A stretch of DNA of 64,000 nt, taken from Proteobacteria bacterium UBA2363. Its GTDB lineage: Bacteria > Pseudomonadota > Gammaproteobacteria > Xanthomonadales > UBA2363. Positions 52,366-61,860 of this stretch are shown here, piece after piece (position 1 is the first letter of the stretch; every line of letters starts with the position of its first letter). The DNA lies in assembly GCA_002344355.1 (NCBI GenBank), contig DDTN01000026.1, positions 1,020 through 65,019 on the forward strand. Reading direction: 5' to 3'. Under the pieces are notes generated by a model. That model worked only from the letters and a program-made list of their open reading frames with translations, ran no database searches and was not told the origin of the DNA. A program made the translations under genes and the position numbers.

Positions 52366-53154
52366 ATGCAACTGGATCTGACCGGCCGCCACGCCCTGGT
52401 CTGCGGCGCCTCCGAGGGCATCGGCCGCGCCGCGGCCCATGAACTCGCCCTGCTCGGCGCCGATGTCACGGTGCTGGCGCGCCGGGCCGGCGTCCTGGCC
52501 GAGGTCGTCGCCGCGCTGCCGCACGTCCATGGCGCCCAGCGGCATGGCCTGCTGGCCGCCGACATGGACGACACCGCGACGCTCGCCACCGCGGTTCGGG
52601 CCCTGGTCGCCGGCAGCCGGGTGCAGATCCTGGTCAACAACACCGCCGGGCCACCGGGCGGAGCGCTGCACGAGGCCGCGCCGGCCGCCTTCGAGGCGGC
52701 CTTCCGGCGCCACCTGCTGGCCGGCCAGGCGCTGCTCCAGGCGGTGCTGCCGGGCATGCGCGAAGCCGGTTTCGGACGCGTGGTGAACATCGTCTCGACC
52801 TCGGTGCGCGAACCGATCCCCGGCCTGGGCGTGTCGAACACCGTGCGCGGCGCGGTGGCGGCCTGGGCGAAGACGCTGAGCGGGGAGCTGGCGGGCCACG
52901 GCATCACCGTCAACAGCGTGCTGCCGGGCTTCACCCGCACCGGCCGGCTGGCCACGCTGATCGCCGCCAACGCGCAGCGCAGCGGCCGCGGCGAGGACGA
53001 GGTCGCCGCGGGCATGCTGGCCACCGTGCCGGCCGGCCGCTTCGCCGAACCCGGTGAGGTCGCCGCCGCCGTCGCCTTCCTGTGCAGCCCGGCCGCCGCC
53101 TACGTCAACGGCGTCGCGCTCGCCGTCGACGGCGGCCGGATGCGCTCGATCTGA
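52366..53154 (+). CDS. SDR-family oxidoreductase with atypical active site
   Basis: The 262-residue short-chain dehydrogenase has the NAD(P) motif LVCGASEGIGRAAAHEL, the NNTAG-type motif VNNTAGPPGG, and the C-terminal VNGVALAVDGG. The catalytic Ser region is NIVSTSVREPIPGLGVSN. Where the normal Tyr-x-x-x-Lys stands, the sequence reads SNTVRGAVAAWAKTL, so Tyr is Asn and Lys is Arg. A subgroup of FabG-like SDRs shows this change; its chemistry is not well defined. AGGAG-type site (GGAG) precedes the ATG. Confidence 0.9.
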   Translation: MQLDLTGRHALVCGASEGIGRAAAHELALLGADVTVLARRAGVLAEVVAALPHVHGAQRHGLLAADMDDTATLATAVRALVAGSRVQILVNNTAGPPGGALHEAAPAAFEAAFRRHLLAGQALLQAVLPGMREAGFGRVVNIVSTSVREPIPGLGVSNTVRGAVAAWAKTLSGELAGHGITVNSVLPGFTRTGRLATLIAANAQRSGRGEDEVAAGMLATVPAGRFAEPGEVAAAVAFLCSPAAAYVNGVALAVDGGRMRSI

Positions 53155-53206
53155 GCCCGCCGGCGATGACCTCGCGCCGACATCGCGCCGGGCAGGATCG
53201 GCACGA

Positions 53207-53782
53207 ATGACCGCCTCAGCCCAGACCCCGGGCGAGCTCGCCAGCCTGGTCGGCGCCGCCAACGGCGGCGACGCCGGCGCCCGCGACCGCCTGTTCGAGA
53301 TCGTCTACGAGGAGCTGCGCCGGCGCGCGCGGCACCAGCTCGGCGACCTGCCGCGCTCCACCCTGTGCACCACCCAGCTGGTCCACGAGGCCTACCTCAA
53401 GCTGGTCGACAAGCCGCTCGCCCTGACCGATCGCGCGCACTTCTTCCGGCTGGTGGCGCAGGTGATGCGCCAGGTCCTGATCGACCACCTGCGCGAGCGC
53501 GGTGCGCAACGCCGGGGCGGCGACGGCCAGCGCGTGACCCTCACCGACCAGGGCGTCAGCGAAGCGCTCAGCCTCGACCTGCTGGCCCTGGACGCCGCCC
53601 TGCACGAGCTGGCCCAAGAGGCCCCGGAGCTGGCCGACCTGGTCGAGCTGCGCCTGCTCGCCGGCCTGGAGTTCGGCGCCATCGCCGAGCTGAGGGGCCA
53701 GAGCGAACGCACGGTCTACCGCGACTGGCGGGCGGCGCGCGCCTTCCTCAGCCTCAGGCTGGGCGGGCCGGAAGCGCCATGA
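53207..53782 (+). CDS. ECF43-type RNA polymerase sigma factor (TIGR02999-like)
   Basis: The 191-residue sigma factor has a sigma2 part (FEIVYEELRRRARHQLGDLPRS and CTTQLVHEAYLKL) and a sigma4 part (ELRLLAGLEFGAIAELRGQ, TVYRDWRAARAFL). It has no anti-sigma partner gene; two Ser/Thr kinases follow instead. Where most ECF factors have acidic residues in sigma2.2 (DAED-like), this one has Cys-Thr-Thr-Gln, with Thr55 and Thr56. In the ECF43 group, Vibrio EcfP is activated by kinase phosphorylation of a Thr at this site, and Xanthomonas EcfK is tied to kinase PknS. The same switch is inferred here. Regulon unknown. Confidence 0.93.
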   Translation: MTASAQTPGELASLVGAANGGDAGARDRLFEIVYEELRRRARHQLGDLPRSTLCTTQLVHEAYLKLVDKPLALTDRAHFFRLVAQVMRQVLIDHLRERGAQRRGGDGQRVTLTDQGVSEALSLDLLALDAALHELAQEAPELADLVELRLLAGLEFGAIAELRGQSERTVYRDWRAARAFLSLRLGGPEAP

Positions 53783-53848
53783 GGGCGGCGCGGTGAACGC
53801 CCGGCCGCGCCCGGCGGCGCGGCGGCCCCTGCCGCCGGGCCGGATACG

Positions 53849-56716
53849 GTGACCGCGCGCCGGGCCCTGTCCCTGATGCGGGAGCTGCTCGCCCTGCCGG
53901 CCGAACGCCGCCAGGGTGAGCTGGAACGACGCTGCGCCGGCGATGCCGCGCTGCGCGCCCAGGTCGAGGCCCTGCTGGCCGCGGATGCCGCCGGCGCCCC
54001 GGCGCTGGACGTGCCGGTGTCGCTGTCCGCCGCCCCCGCCGAGCCGGCCGACCCCCTGCCCGGCAGTCGCCTGGGGCCCTTCCTGGTCCGCGAGCAGGTC
54101 GGCCGCGGCGGCATGGGCACGGTCTACCGCGCCACCCGCAGCGCCGGCGACTTCGCCCAGGAGGTCGCCATAAAGGTCGTGCGGCGCGGCCTGGACAGCG
54201 ACGACATCCTGGACCGCTTCCGCCGCGAGCGGCGCATCCTGGCCGGCCTGTCGCATGCCAACCTGGCGCGCCTGGTCGACGGCGGCCTGTGCCCGGACGG
54301 TCGGCCCTGGTTCGCGATGGAGTTCATCCGCGGCGAGCCGATCACCCAGTGGTGCGATCGCCACCGGCTCGGCCTGAACCAGCGCATCGCACTGCTGCTG
54401 CAGGCGTGCGCGGCGGTCCAGCATGCCCACGAACGGCTGGTGGTGCATCGCGACCTGAAGCCGGCCAACATCCTGGTCGACCAGGCCGGCCAGGTCCGCC
54501 TCCTCGACTTCGGCATCGCCCGCCTGCTCGACGGCGACGGCGACCAGGGCCCCGACGGCCCACCGACGCTCGCGGCGGCGGCGCTGCTGACCCCCGAGTA
54601 CGCGGCGCCCGAGCAGCTCCGCGGCGCGCCGGTCGGTGTCGCCGCCGATGTCTACGCGCTGGGCGTGCTGCTCTACGAGCTGGTGGCCGGCACCCTGCCG
54701 TTCCGGATCGATCGCGCCGACCTCGCCCGGGCCCGTGCCACCGTCGCCGACACCCTCCCCGCGCGCCTGGCCAGCGCCATCGCCGCCGACCCGGAGCGCG
54801 CAGGCGATCCGGGGCAGCGGCTGGCCGCGCGCTCGACGACCCTGGCCGGCTATCGCCGCCAGGTGCGCGGCGACCTCGAGCGGATCGTCGCCGTGGCGCT
54901 CGCCGGCGAACCGGAACGGCGCTATCCGACGGCACAGGCGCTGGCCGCCGACCTGCGCCGTTTCCTGCGCGGCGAGCCGGTCGCCGTGGTCGAGGCCGGC
55001 TGGCGCTACCGGCTGGGCAAGTTCGTCGCCCGCCACCGGCTGCCGGTGGCGCTGGCGGCGACGGCGCTGCTGGCCCTGGGCATCGGCGTCGCCGGCATGC
55101 TCTGGCAGGCCGGCCGGGTCGCCGCCGAGGCCCGGCGAACCGTCGAGGCCTCGGCGCGCGCCGAGGCGGTCAAGCGGTTCCTGGTCGAGGCCCTGACCGC
55201 CGCCAACCCTTTCCTCAATCCCGGCCAGGTGCCGACGGTCCGGGACCTGCTGGACCGCGCCGCCCGGCGCATCGAGGGCGAGCTGGGCGACCAGCCGGCG
55301 CTGGCCGCCGAGCTGCGCGGCGTGATCGGCACCAGCTATCGCGGCCTGGGCGAGATGGAACGCGCCCACGAGCATCTCGGCCAGGCCATGGCCCTGCTCG
55401 AAGGCAGCGACCTGGCGCCCGAGGTCGCCGCCGAGATCAAGGCCGAGTACGCGCACGCGCTGATCGCCGGCAACCGTCTCGACGAGACGCTGGCCCTGGT
55501 CGCCGGCGCGCTGGCCTCGATCGACGGCCGCGGCGACCTCGGCGGGCTGCGCTCGCGACTGTTGCTGGTGCGGGCAACGGCGCTGCGCCTGTCCGGCCAG
55601 TCGGAGGCCGCCCTGGCCGCCCAGCAGGCCGCGGCGACCGCCGCCTGCGGCGACCGGCAGCCGCCCGACCAGGCCTGCGTCGGCGCCCTGATCGAACTGA
55701 AGTACTTCCACGAGGCGGTCGGCGACCGCGACCGCGCCCTGTCGACGGCGGAACAGGCCTGGCAGGCCGCGCGGTCCCTGCACGGCGAGCGCCCGCACCC
55801 GCAGCAGGTGATGGCCGGCGGCGCGCTGGGCGATGCCCTGTCCAGCGCCGGCCGCAGCGCCGAGGCGATCCCGCTGCTCGAGGCCACCCTGGCCCAGGCC
55901 CTGGCGATCTACGGCCACGACAACTTCCGCCATGCCCGCGCCCTGGACTGGCTGGCGCAGGCGCACGAGGACGCCGGCAACGCCCGACAGGCCGCCGAAC
56001 TCACCGAACGGGCATTCGCGATCGGTGCCGCCGCGGTGCCGCGCAACCCGCTGACGCCGATCTGGCTGCACCGGATCGCCGGCAACTGGCTGGCCCTGGA
56101 GCGCCCGGACCTGGCGCGGGCCGCCTGGGTAGCCCACCGAGACGCCCTCCCGGATCCGCTGCCGGCGGCGCTGGCCGACGCCCTCGACCTGCTCGAGCTG
56201 CGCCTCGAAGTGCAGGAGCGGCCGGCAGCGGCGGACCTCGCGCCGCGCACCGACGCGCTGCTGCGACGCCTCGAGGCCTCGGCCTCGGCGCGCCTGGCCT
56301 CCGCCCGCCTGCTGGCCGCCCGGCTCGCGCTCGAGCGCGGCGACGCGGACGGCGCCGGCGCGCTGCTCGCCGATGCGGCGCAGGCCATCGAGGCCGACCC
56401 CCTGCACCCGGCGCGGGACGAACTCGCCCTGCTGCGCGCCCGCCAGCAGGCGGCATCCCTGCAGCCGCAACTGGCGCTGTCGGGGCTCGACGTGGCGATC
56501 GCCCGCCTGCAGGCGGGCGGCAGGGAGGCGACCCCGGCGCTGGCCCGCCTGCGCGACGAGCGCGGCCGCCTGCGCTGCGCGCTCGGCGAACATGCCGACG
56601 GCCTCGGCGACCTTGCCGCCGCGGGCGCGTTCTGGCGCGACATCGCCGGATCGGCGCAGGCGGCGGCCGGCACCGATGCCGCGGCGCGGCGCTGCCGGCA
56701 CGCGGCAGGCGCCTGA
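53849..56716 (+). CDS. TPR-type Ser/Thr kinase 1 of the sigma-factor unit
   Basis: The 955-residue kinase starts at GTG 53849. It has an N-terminal helical segment (RALSLMRELLALPAERR), a Hanks kinase domain (about 75-345: GRGGMGTVYRAT, Lys109 in VAIKV, HRDLKPAN with Asp202, DFG at 220, and TPEYAAPEQ), then one membrane helix (about 397-420). A ~530-residue Ala/Leu-rich helical repeat region of TPR type follows. It lies 66 bp after the ECF factor and is paralogous to the next gene. Unlike the 24-kb kinase it is an RD kinase. Likely role: sense an envelope or metabolic signal and phosphorylate the sigma factor (inference). Confidence 0.92.
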   Translation: MTARRALSLMRELLALPAERRQGELERRCAGDAALRAQVEALLAADAAGAPALDVPVSLSAAPAEPADPLPGSRLGPFLVREQVGRGGMGTVYRATRSAGDFAQEVAIKVVRRGLDSDDILDRFRRERRILAGLSHANLARLVDGGLCPDGRPWFAMEFIRGEPITQWCDRHRLGLNQRIALLLQACAAVQHAHERLVVHRDLKPANILVDQAGQVRLLDFGIARLLDGDGDQGPDGPPTLAAAALLTPEYAAPEQLRGAPVGVAADVYALGVLLYELVAGTLPFRIDRADLARARATVADTLPARLASAIAADPERAGDPGQRLAARSTTLAGYRRQVRGDLERIVAVALAGEPERRYPTAQALAADLRRFLRGEPVAVVEAGWRYRLGKFVARHRLPVALAATALLALGIGVAGMLWQAGRVAAEARRTVEASARAEAVKRFLVEALTAANPFLNPGQVPTVRDLLDRAARRIEGELGDQPALAAELRGVIGTSYRGLGEMERAHEHLGQAMALLEGSDLAPEVAAEIKAEYAHALIAGNRLDETLALVAGALASIDGRGDLGGLRSRLLLVRATALRLSGQSEAALAAQQAAATAACGDRQPPDQACVGALIELKYFHEAVGDRDRALSTAEQAWQAARSLHGERPHPQQVMAGGALGDALSSAGRSAEAIPLLEATLAQALAIYGHDNFRHARALDWLAQAHEDAGNARQAAELTERAFAIGAAAVPRNPLTPIWLHRIAGNWLALERPDLARAAWVAHRDALPDPLPAALADALDLLELRLEVQERPAAADLAPRTDALLRRLEASASARLASARLLAARLALERGDADGAGALLADAAQAIEADPLHPARDELALLRARQQAASLQPQLALSGLDVAIARLQAGGREATPALARLRDERGRLRCALGEHADGLGDLAAAGAFWRDIAGSAQAAAGTDAAARRCRHAAGA

Positions 56717-56823
56717 ACCCGGTCGCAGCGGCAGGCCTCGCAGCCGGCGGTCCGGGGGCGCGGTCCTGGACAGCCGGCCCCGCCAGGACGTAGCGTGGAC
56801 CGGGTCATGGAGGCCGGTGGCCG

Positions 56824-59580
56824 ATGGGACCTTCGCTGCGGCCGCGGGCGCTGTCGCTGATGCGCGAACTGCTGGAGCTGCCCGGCGCGCAGCGCCGGCA
56901 GGCCCTGCTCGCGCTGGGCAAGGACGACCCGGCCCTGATCGCCGAGGTCGAGGCCCTGCTCGCGGCCGACAGCGGGGATCCCGGGCCGCTGGACACGCCA
57001 CTGTCGCTGCTGCCGGCCTCGACCGCCGCCGACGACCTGCCGGGCAGCACGCTCGGACCTTTCCTGATCGGCGAACGGGTCGGCCGCGGCGGCATGGGCT
57101 CGGTCTACCGCGGCGAACGGATCGGCGACGACTTCCGGCAGGCGGTGGCGGTCAAGGTGCTGCGCCGCGGCCTGGACAGCGACGACATCGTCGCCCGGTT
57201 CCTGCGCGAACGGCGCATCCTGGCCGCGCTCGACCATCCCAGCGTGGCCCGCCTGGTCGACGGCGGCCGGACCCCCGATGGCCGCCCCTGGCTGGCCATG
57301 GAGTTCGTGCACGGCGAGCCGATCACCACTTGGTGCGATCGCCACCGCGTCGACCTGCGCGGCCGGCTGGCGCTGCTGCTGGAGGTCGCTGCGGCGGTCC
57401 AGCACGCCCACGAACGGCTGGTCGTCCATCGCGACCTGAAGCCGGCCAATGTCCTGGTCGACGGCCAGGGGCGGGTCCGCCTGCTGGACTTCGGGATCGC
57501 CAAGCTGGTCGACGCCGATGGCCCCGGCCTGACCGTCGCCGACGGCATCGCCGTCGCCCTGATGACGCCGGAGTACGCGGCCCCGGAACAGTTCGACGGC
57601 GGACCGATCACCGCCGCCACCGACGTCTACGCCCTGGGCGTCCTGCTCTACGAACTGGTCGCGGGCCGCCTGCCCCTGCAGCTCGATCGCGGCGACCGCG
57701 ACCTGCGGGCCAAGGTCTCCGGGTGCGCACCGGCCAGGCTGGCGCAGGCGCCGTTCCTCGGCGACGGCGATCCCAGCGCGGTCCTGGCCCGCCGGGCCAC
57801 CGGCGAGCGCGGCTACCGGCGGTTCGTCCGCGGCGACCTCGAGCGGATCGCGGAGACCGCCCTGGCCAAGGAACCGGAGCGGCGCTACGCCACCGTGCAG
57901 GCGCTGGCCGACGACCTGCACCGGCTGCTGGCCGGGGAGCCGGTCCGGGTGTCCGGCGACGACTGGCGCTACCGCATGGGCAAGTTCATGGCCCGCCATG
58001 CGGCCGGGGCCGCGCTCGCCGCCGTCGCCGCCCTCCTGCTGGCCGGCGCCGCCGCGGCGCTGGCCTGGCAGTGGCGGGAGGCGCACGGCCAGGCGCGCAT
58101 GGCGATGGCCGAGGCCGATCGCGCCAGCGCGGTCCGCGACTACCTCACCCTGATGTTCAGGGAGGCCGGCGCCAACGCCAGCGCCGGCCGCGAAGCGACC
58201 GCGCGGGACGTCCTGGACGCCAGCGCGGCGCGCGTCGAATCGGTGTTCGCGGACGATCGCCAGACCCGCCAGCAGGTGCTGGCCGCTCTGGCCGAGCTCT
58301 ACATCCACCTGCAGGACTATCCGGGCGCCGAACCCCTGCTGGAGCGCTTCCTCGCCCTCGAGGAGGGCGACACGCCGGCGGAACTGCGCATCGCCGCGCT
58401 CGACGACCTGGCCCAGGTGCGGTTCCGCCAGGGCCGCTCGGAGGAGGCCCTGGCCCTGGTCGAGCAGGCCCTGGTCCTGGCTCGCGCCGACAGCCGGGCC
58501 GGTCGCCGGCGCAGCGTCTCGCGGATCCTGGTGACGCGCGGCCAGGTGATGCGCACCCTGGGCCGCCTGCCGGAGGCGATCGCCGACCTGGAACGGGCGG
58601 TGATCGACGCCATCGCCACCGAGGGCGCCGATGGACGCCAGGTGGTGGTCGCCCGCAACAGCCTGGCCGCCACCTACATGGCGGCCGGCCGCAGCGACGA
58701 TGCCCTGGTCGAGTTCGAACAGGCGCTGGCCAGCCTGCGGCAGCTGGGCCTGGGCGAGAGCCACGAGGCCGCGAACATCCTCAACAACCAGGCGGCGCTG
58801 ACCTACACCCGCGGCCGCCTGGATCGCGCCGAGGCGTTGTTCGAACGGGCGCTCGCGGTACGCGAGCGGGTCAGCGGCCAGTCCGCCGGCCTCGGCGCGG
58901 TGTCGATCAACTACGGCCGGGTCCTCATGCTGCGCAATCGCCTGGAGGATGCCCGCGAACATCTCGAGCGCGGTCTGGACCTCGTCTCCCGGTTCACCGC
59001 GACGGACAGCGTCGATGCCGCCAGCGCCCGCCTGGTGCTGGCCGAGCTGGCCCTGCTCCGCGACGACCCGGCGACCGCCGCGCAGCAGGCGGCGATCGCC
59101 CGTGCCGACTTCCAGGGCCGGCTGGGCGAGCACCATTTCCTGGCCGCGCGCGCCCAGGCGACCCTGGCCGAGGCCCGCCTGCGCGACGACGACGCCGATG
59201 CCTCCCGCCTCCTGGTGGACGCCGCCGTGGCAACGCTGGAAAGCCAGGGGCAGGCGGCCGCGCCCTTCCTGGCGCAGGCGCTGTGCCTGCGGGCGGAGCT
59301 GGCCCTGCTGGAAGGCCGGGCCGGTCAGGCGCTGGCGGATGCCGGGCATTGCCGGGCGCTGCGCGTGCCGCGCATGGACGCCGATGCCTGGCCGATCGCC
59401 GAGGCCGACCTGCTGCGCGCCGCTGCACTGCAACAGATGCGCCGGGCCGACGCGGCCGGCCTGCGCTCGACCAGCCTGGAGCGGCTGCGGTCGACGCTGG
59501 GACCCGGCCATCCCCTGGTCCGACGGCTCGCCGGGCTGGCGCGCATGGCCGCCCCGCCGGGCCCGGCCAGGGCGCCGTGA
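56824..59580 (+). CDS. TPR-type Ser/Thr kinase 2 of the sigma-factor unit
   Basis: The 918-residue kinase parallels the preceding gene: RALSLMRELLELPGAQRRQ at the start, GRGGMGSVYRGE, Lys111 in VAVKV, HRDLKPAN with Asp204, DFG-containing LLDFGIAKL, and TPEYAAPEQ. A membrane helix follows (about 391-417), then about 500 residues of TPR-like repeats (AANILNNQAALTYTRGRLDR is a clear TPR). The kinase halves are close paralogues, while the repeat halves differ more, suggesting duplication with a new sensor. ATG 56824 lies 107 bp after kinase 1. Confidence 0.92.
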   Translation: MGPSLRPRALSLMRELLELPGAQRRQALLALGKDDPALIAEVEALLAADSGDPGPLDTPLSLLPASTAADDLPGSTLGPFLIGERVGRGGMGSVYRGERIGDDFRQAVAVKVLRRGLDSDDIVARFLRERRILAALDHPSVARLVDGGRTPDGRPWLAMEFVHGEPITTWCDRHRVDLRGRLALLLEVAAAVQHAHERLVVHRDLKPANVLVDGQGRVRLLDFGIAKLVDADGPGLTVADGIAVALMTPEYAAPEQFDGGPITAATDVYALGVLLYELVAGRLPLQLDRGDRDLRAKVSGCAPARLAQAPFLGDGDPSAVLARRATGERGYRRFVRGDLERIAETALAKEPERRYATVQALADDLHRLLAGEPVRVSGDDWRYRMGKFMARHAAGAALAAVAALLLAGAAAALAWQWREAHGQARMAMAEADRASAVRDYLTLMFREAGANASAGREATARDVLDASAARVESVFADDRQTRQQVLAALAELYIHLQDYPGAEPLLERFLALEEGDTPAELRIAALDDLAQVRFRQGRSEEALALVEQALVLARADSRAGRRRSVSRILVTRGQVMRTLGRLPEAIADLERAVIDAIATEGADGRQVVVARNSLAATYMAAGRSDDALVEFEQALASLRQLGLGESHEAANILNNQAALTYTRGRLDRAEALFERALAVRERVSGQSAGLGAVSINYGRVLMLRNRLEDAREHLERGLDLVSRFTATDSVDAASARLVLAELALLRDDPATAAQQAAIARADFQGRLGEHHFLAARAQATLAEARLRDDDADASRLLVDAAVATLESQGQAAAPFLAQALCLRAELALLEGRAGQALADAGHCRALRVPRMDADAWPIAEADLLRAAALQQMRRADAAGLRSTSLERLRSTLGPGHPLVRRLAGLARMAAPPGPARAP

Positions 59581-59674
59581 GCGCCCGGCCCGGGGCCACC
59601 GGGCCAGCTGGTCACCTGTGTGACAATTCCGGCGCCGCGGCGCAGCCTGCGGTCAGTACCGCTACCCTAGGACC

Positions 59675-61129
59675 ATGGCAGACTCGATCGGGCACCTGAT
59701 CGGCGGCGACCGCGTCGACGGCCGTGGTGAACTCCTTGCCGTGCACGATCCCGCGACCGGCGGCGTCCACGCCCGGCTCGCGGAGGCCGATGCCAGCCAG
59801 GTCGACGCCGCCGTCGCCGCCGCCCAGGCGGCGTTCCCGTCCTGGTCGGCGCTGGCCCCGGACCGGCGCGGCGCGCTGCTGCGCGGCCTGGCAGACGCCG
59901 TCGAGGCGCGCCTGGACGAGTTCGCAGGCGCCGAGTCGCTCGACACCGGCAAGCCGCTCGCCCTGGCCCGGCGCCTGGACATCCCGCGCGCGATCGCCAA
60001 CCTGCGCTTCTTCGCCTCGGCCGCCGAGCAGTTCGCCAGCGAGAGCCACCACGGCCAGGCCGGACTCAACTACACGCTCCGGCAGCCGCTGGGCGCGGTC
60101 GCCGCGATCTCGCCGTGGAACCTGCCCCTCTACCTGTTCACCTGGAAGATCGCGCCGGCCCTGGCCGCCGGCAACACCGTGGTCGGCAAGCCCTCCGAGG
60201 TGACGCCGCTGACCGCCGCCCTGCTCGGCGAGCTGACCCGCTCCCTGGGCTGGCCGCCCGGCGTGCTCAACATCGTGCACGGCCGCGGCGCCTCGACCGG
60301 CGCCGACCTGGTCGGGCATGACGGCCTGCGGGCGATCACCTTCACCGGCAGCACCCGGGTCGGTGCCGGCATCGCCGTCGAATCGGCGGCGCGCTTCCGC
60401 AAGCTGTCGCTGGAACTGGGCGGCAAGAACCCCACCATCGTCTTCGACGATGCCGACTTCGACGCCGCGGTCGACGGCGCGGTCCGCGCCGCCTTCAGCA
60501 ACCAGGGCCAGATCTGCCTGTGCGGCTCGCGCATCCTGGTCCAGGGCACCGTGTACGCGCGCTTCCGCGAGGCCTTCCTGGCGCGGGTGGCCGCGCTGCG
60601 CACGGGCGACCCGCTGGATCCCGCCAGCGATCTCGGCGCCGTGGTCTCGCAGGCGCACTTCGACAAGGTGCTCGGCTGCATCGAGCGCGCCAGCGCCGAG
60701 GGTGGCGAGATCCTGGCCGGTGGCGCGCCGGTGCGGCTGGCCGGGCGCTGCGCGGACGGCTGGTTCCTGGCGCCGACCGTGATCGAGGGCCTGGCGCCGG
60801 GCTGCGCGACCAACCAGGAGGAGATCTTCGGGCCGGTCGCGACCCTGTTGCCGTTCGCGGACGAGGAGGAGGCGCTGGCGATCGCCAACGGCACCCGCTA
60901 TGGCCTGGCCTGCTCGCTGTGGACCCGCGATCTCGGTCGCGCCCACGGCATGGCCGAACGGCTGCGCTGCGGCCTGGTCTGGATCAACACCTGGCTGCAA
61001 CGCGACCTGCGCACGCCGTTCGGCGGCAATGGCGACTCCGGGATCGGCCGCGAGGGCGGCCTGGAGGCCATGCGCTTCTTCACCGACACCCGCAATGTCT
61101 GTGTCCACTGGGGAGAACCACGAAGATGA
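59675..61129 (+). CDS. aldehyde dehydrogenase, 2-aminomuconate 6-semialdehyde type (probable)
   Basis: The 484-residue NAD-dependent dehydrogenase has SPWNLPLYLFTWKIAPALAAGN, FTGSTRVG, the general base Glu247 in SLELGGKNP and the nucleophile Cys281 in NQGQICLCGSRI. The protein resembles the hydroxymuconic/aminomuconic semialdehyde group (PLYLFTWK rather than betaine-aldehyde signatures). Two genes on lies a RidA protein of the 2-aminomuconate deaminase type, which supports this assignment: the two would act in sequence in the 3-hydroxyanthranilate branch of tryptophan breakdown. TACCCT ends 6 bases before the ATG, so the transcript may be leaderless. The stop overlaps the next start as ATGA. 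Confidence 0.88.
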   Translation: MADSIGHLIGGDRVDGRGELLAVHDPATGGVHARLAEADASQVDAAVAAAQAAFPSWSALAPDRRGALLRGLADAVEARLDEFAGAESLDTGKPLALARRLDIPRAIANLRFFASAAEQFASESHHGQAGLNYTLRQPLGAVAAISPWNLPLYLFTWKIAPALAAGNTVVGKPSEVTPLTAALLGELTRSLGWPPGVLNIVHGRGASTGADLVGHDGLRAITFTGSTRVGAGIAVESAARFRKLSLELGGKNPTIVFDDADFDAAVDGAVRAAFSNQGQICLCGSRILVQGTVYARFREAFLARVAALRTGDPLDPASDLGAVVSQAHFDKVLGCIERASAEGGEILAGGAPVRLAGRCADGWFLAPTVIEGLAPGCATNQEEIFGPVATLLPFADEEEALAIANGTRYGLACSLWTRDLGRAHGMAERLRCGLVWINTWLQRDLRTPFGGNGDSGIGREGGLEAMRFFTDTRNVCVHWGEPRR

Positions 61130-61782
61130 CGACCCCGTACGAGAGCACGCCGGCGATGCCGGCCAGGCCACCCGTCCGCCGACGCGGTGGCCCCCGCCGG
61201 CGCCCGCCCGGCCCCGCCCGCTGGCTGCTGCTGGCGCTGGTCGCCGCAGGCGCGCCCGCGCCCGCGGCCGCCCAGGGCCAGGTGCCGACCGCGATGCCCG
61301 AGCTGGAACGCTACTGCCAGCAGGCGCCCTGCCGGCGCAACGTGGCGATCGCCGTGAACCTCGCCGACGGCCGGGTCCAGGAGGAATCCCGGCCCCTGTA
61401 CCGGCCGGCGATCGCCCGCGACAGCCTCAGCATCCTGCTCGGCGAGGAGCTCGAGGCGGTCGCCGAGTTCGACGGCAGCCAGTTCCTGGGCTGGCGCGAA
61501 GTGCGCCGCCGGGAATCGGCCCGGACGCCGGTGCTCAGCTTCCGGGTCAGCCAGTCCCCCGGCGATCCCAGCGTCGCCCTGCAGGTGTCCAACGCCGGCA
61601 ACCAGCCGGTGAAGCTGCGCCTGTTCATCCGCACCCCGGGCGCGGCCACCGGCGACTACACCTCGAGCTGCCCGGTGATCGCCGGTGGCTCGGTGTTCGA
61701 GTACTGGTCGCAGCCGGTGATCGAAGTGATCGTCACCGATGCCCTGCCGCTCGGCGACGACGGCGCGCTGCTGTGCGATTGA
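61126..61782 (+). CDS. secreted protein of unknown function
   Basis: The 218-residue protein has a long basic N-terminus (about 1-31, Arg/Pro-rich) and a hydrophobic signal segment (WLLLALVAAGAPAPAAAQ), so it is probably exported. The mature part starts with YCQQAPCRRN and ends with a late Cys in LLCD; a third Cys (SSCPVIAG) may pair with it. The body is beta-rich (VLSFRVSQSPGDPSVALQV). I recognise no family. It overlaps the aldehyde dehydrogenase by 4 nt and precedes the RidA gene by 78 bp, an odd place for an exported protein in a cytoplasmic catabolic set. Confidence 0.75.
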   Translation: MTTPYESTPAMPARPPVRRRGGPRRRPPGPARWLLLALVAAGAPAPAAAQGQVPTAMPELERYCQQAPCRRNVAIAVNLADGRVQEESRPLYRPAIARDSLSILLGEELEAVAEFDGSQFLGWREVRRRESARTPVLSFRVSQSPGDPSVALQVSNAGNQPVKLRLFIRTPGAATGDYTSSCPVIAGGSVFEYWSQPVIEVIVTDALPLGDDGALLCD

Positions 61783-61860
61783 CCGCCATCGCCGGCGGCC
61801 GTCCAGCTGCCGCGCGGGCCGCCGGAAGCCGGAACCAACGTCCGGAAGGAGCGTGCAGCC

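Noticed and set aside
59581..59674. tRNA or small RNA gene in the gap before the aldehyde dehydrogenase
   Set aside because: No cloverleaf or T-loop sequence is present; the gap is only 94 bp and holds a -10-like box.
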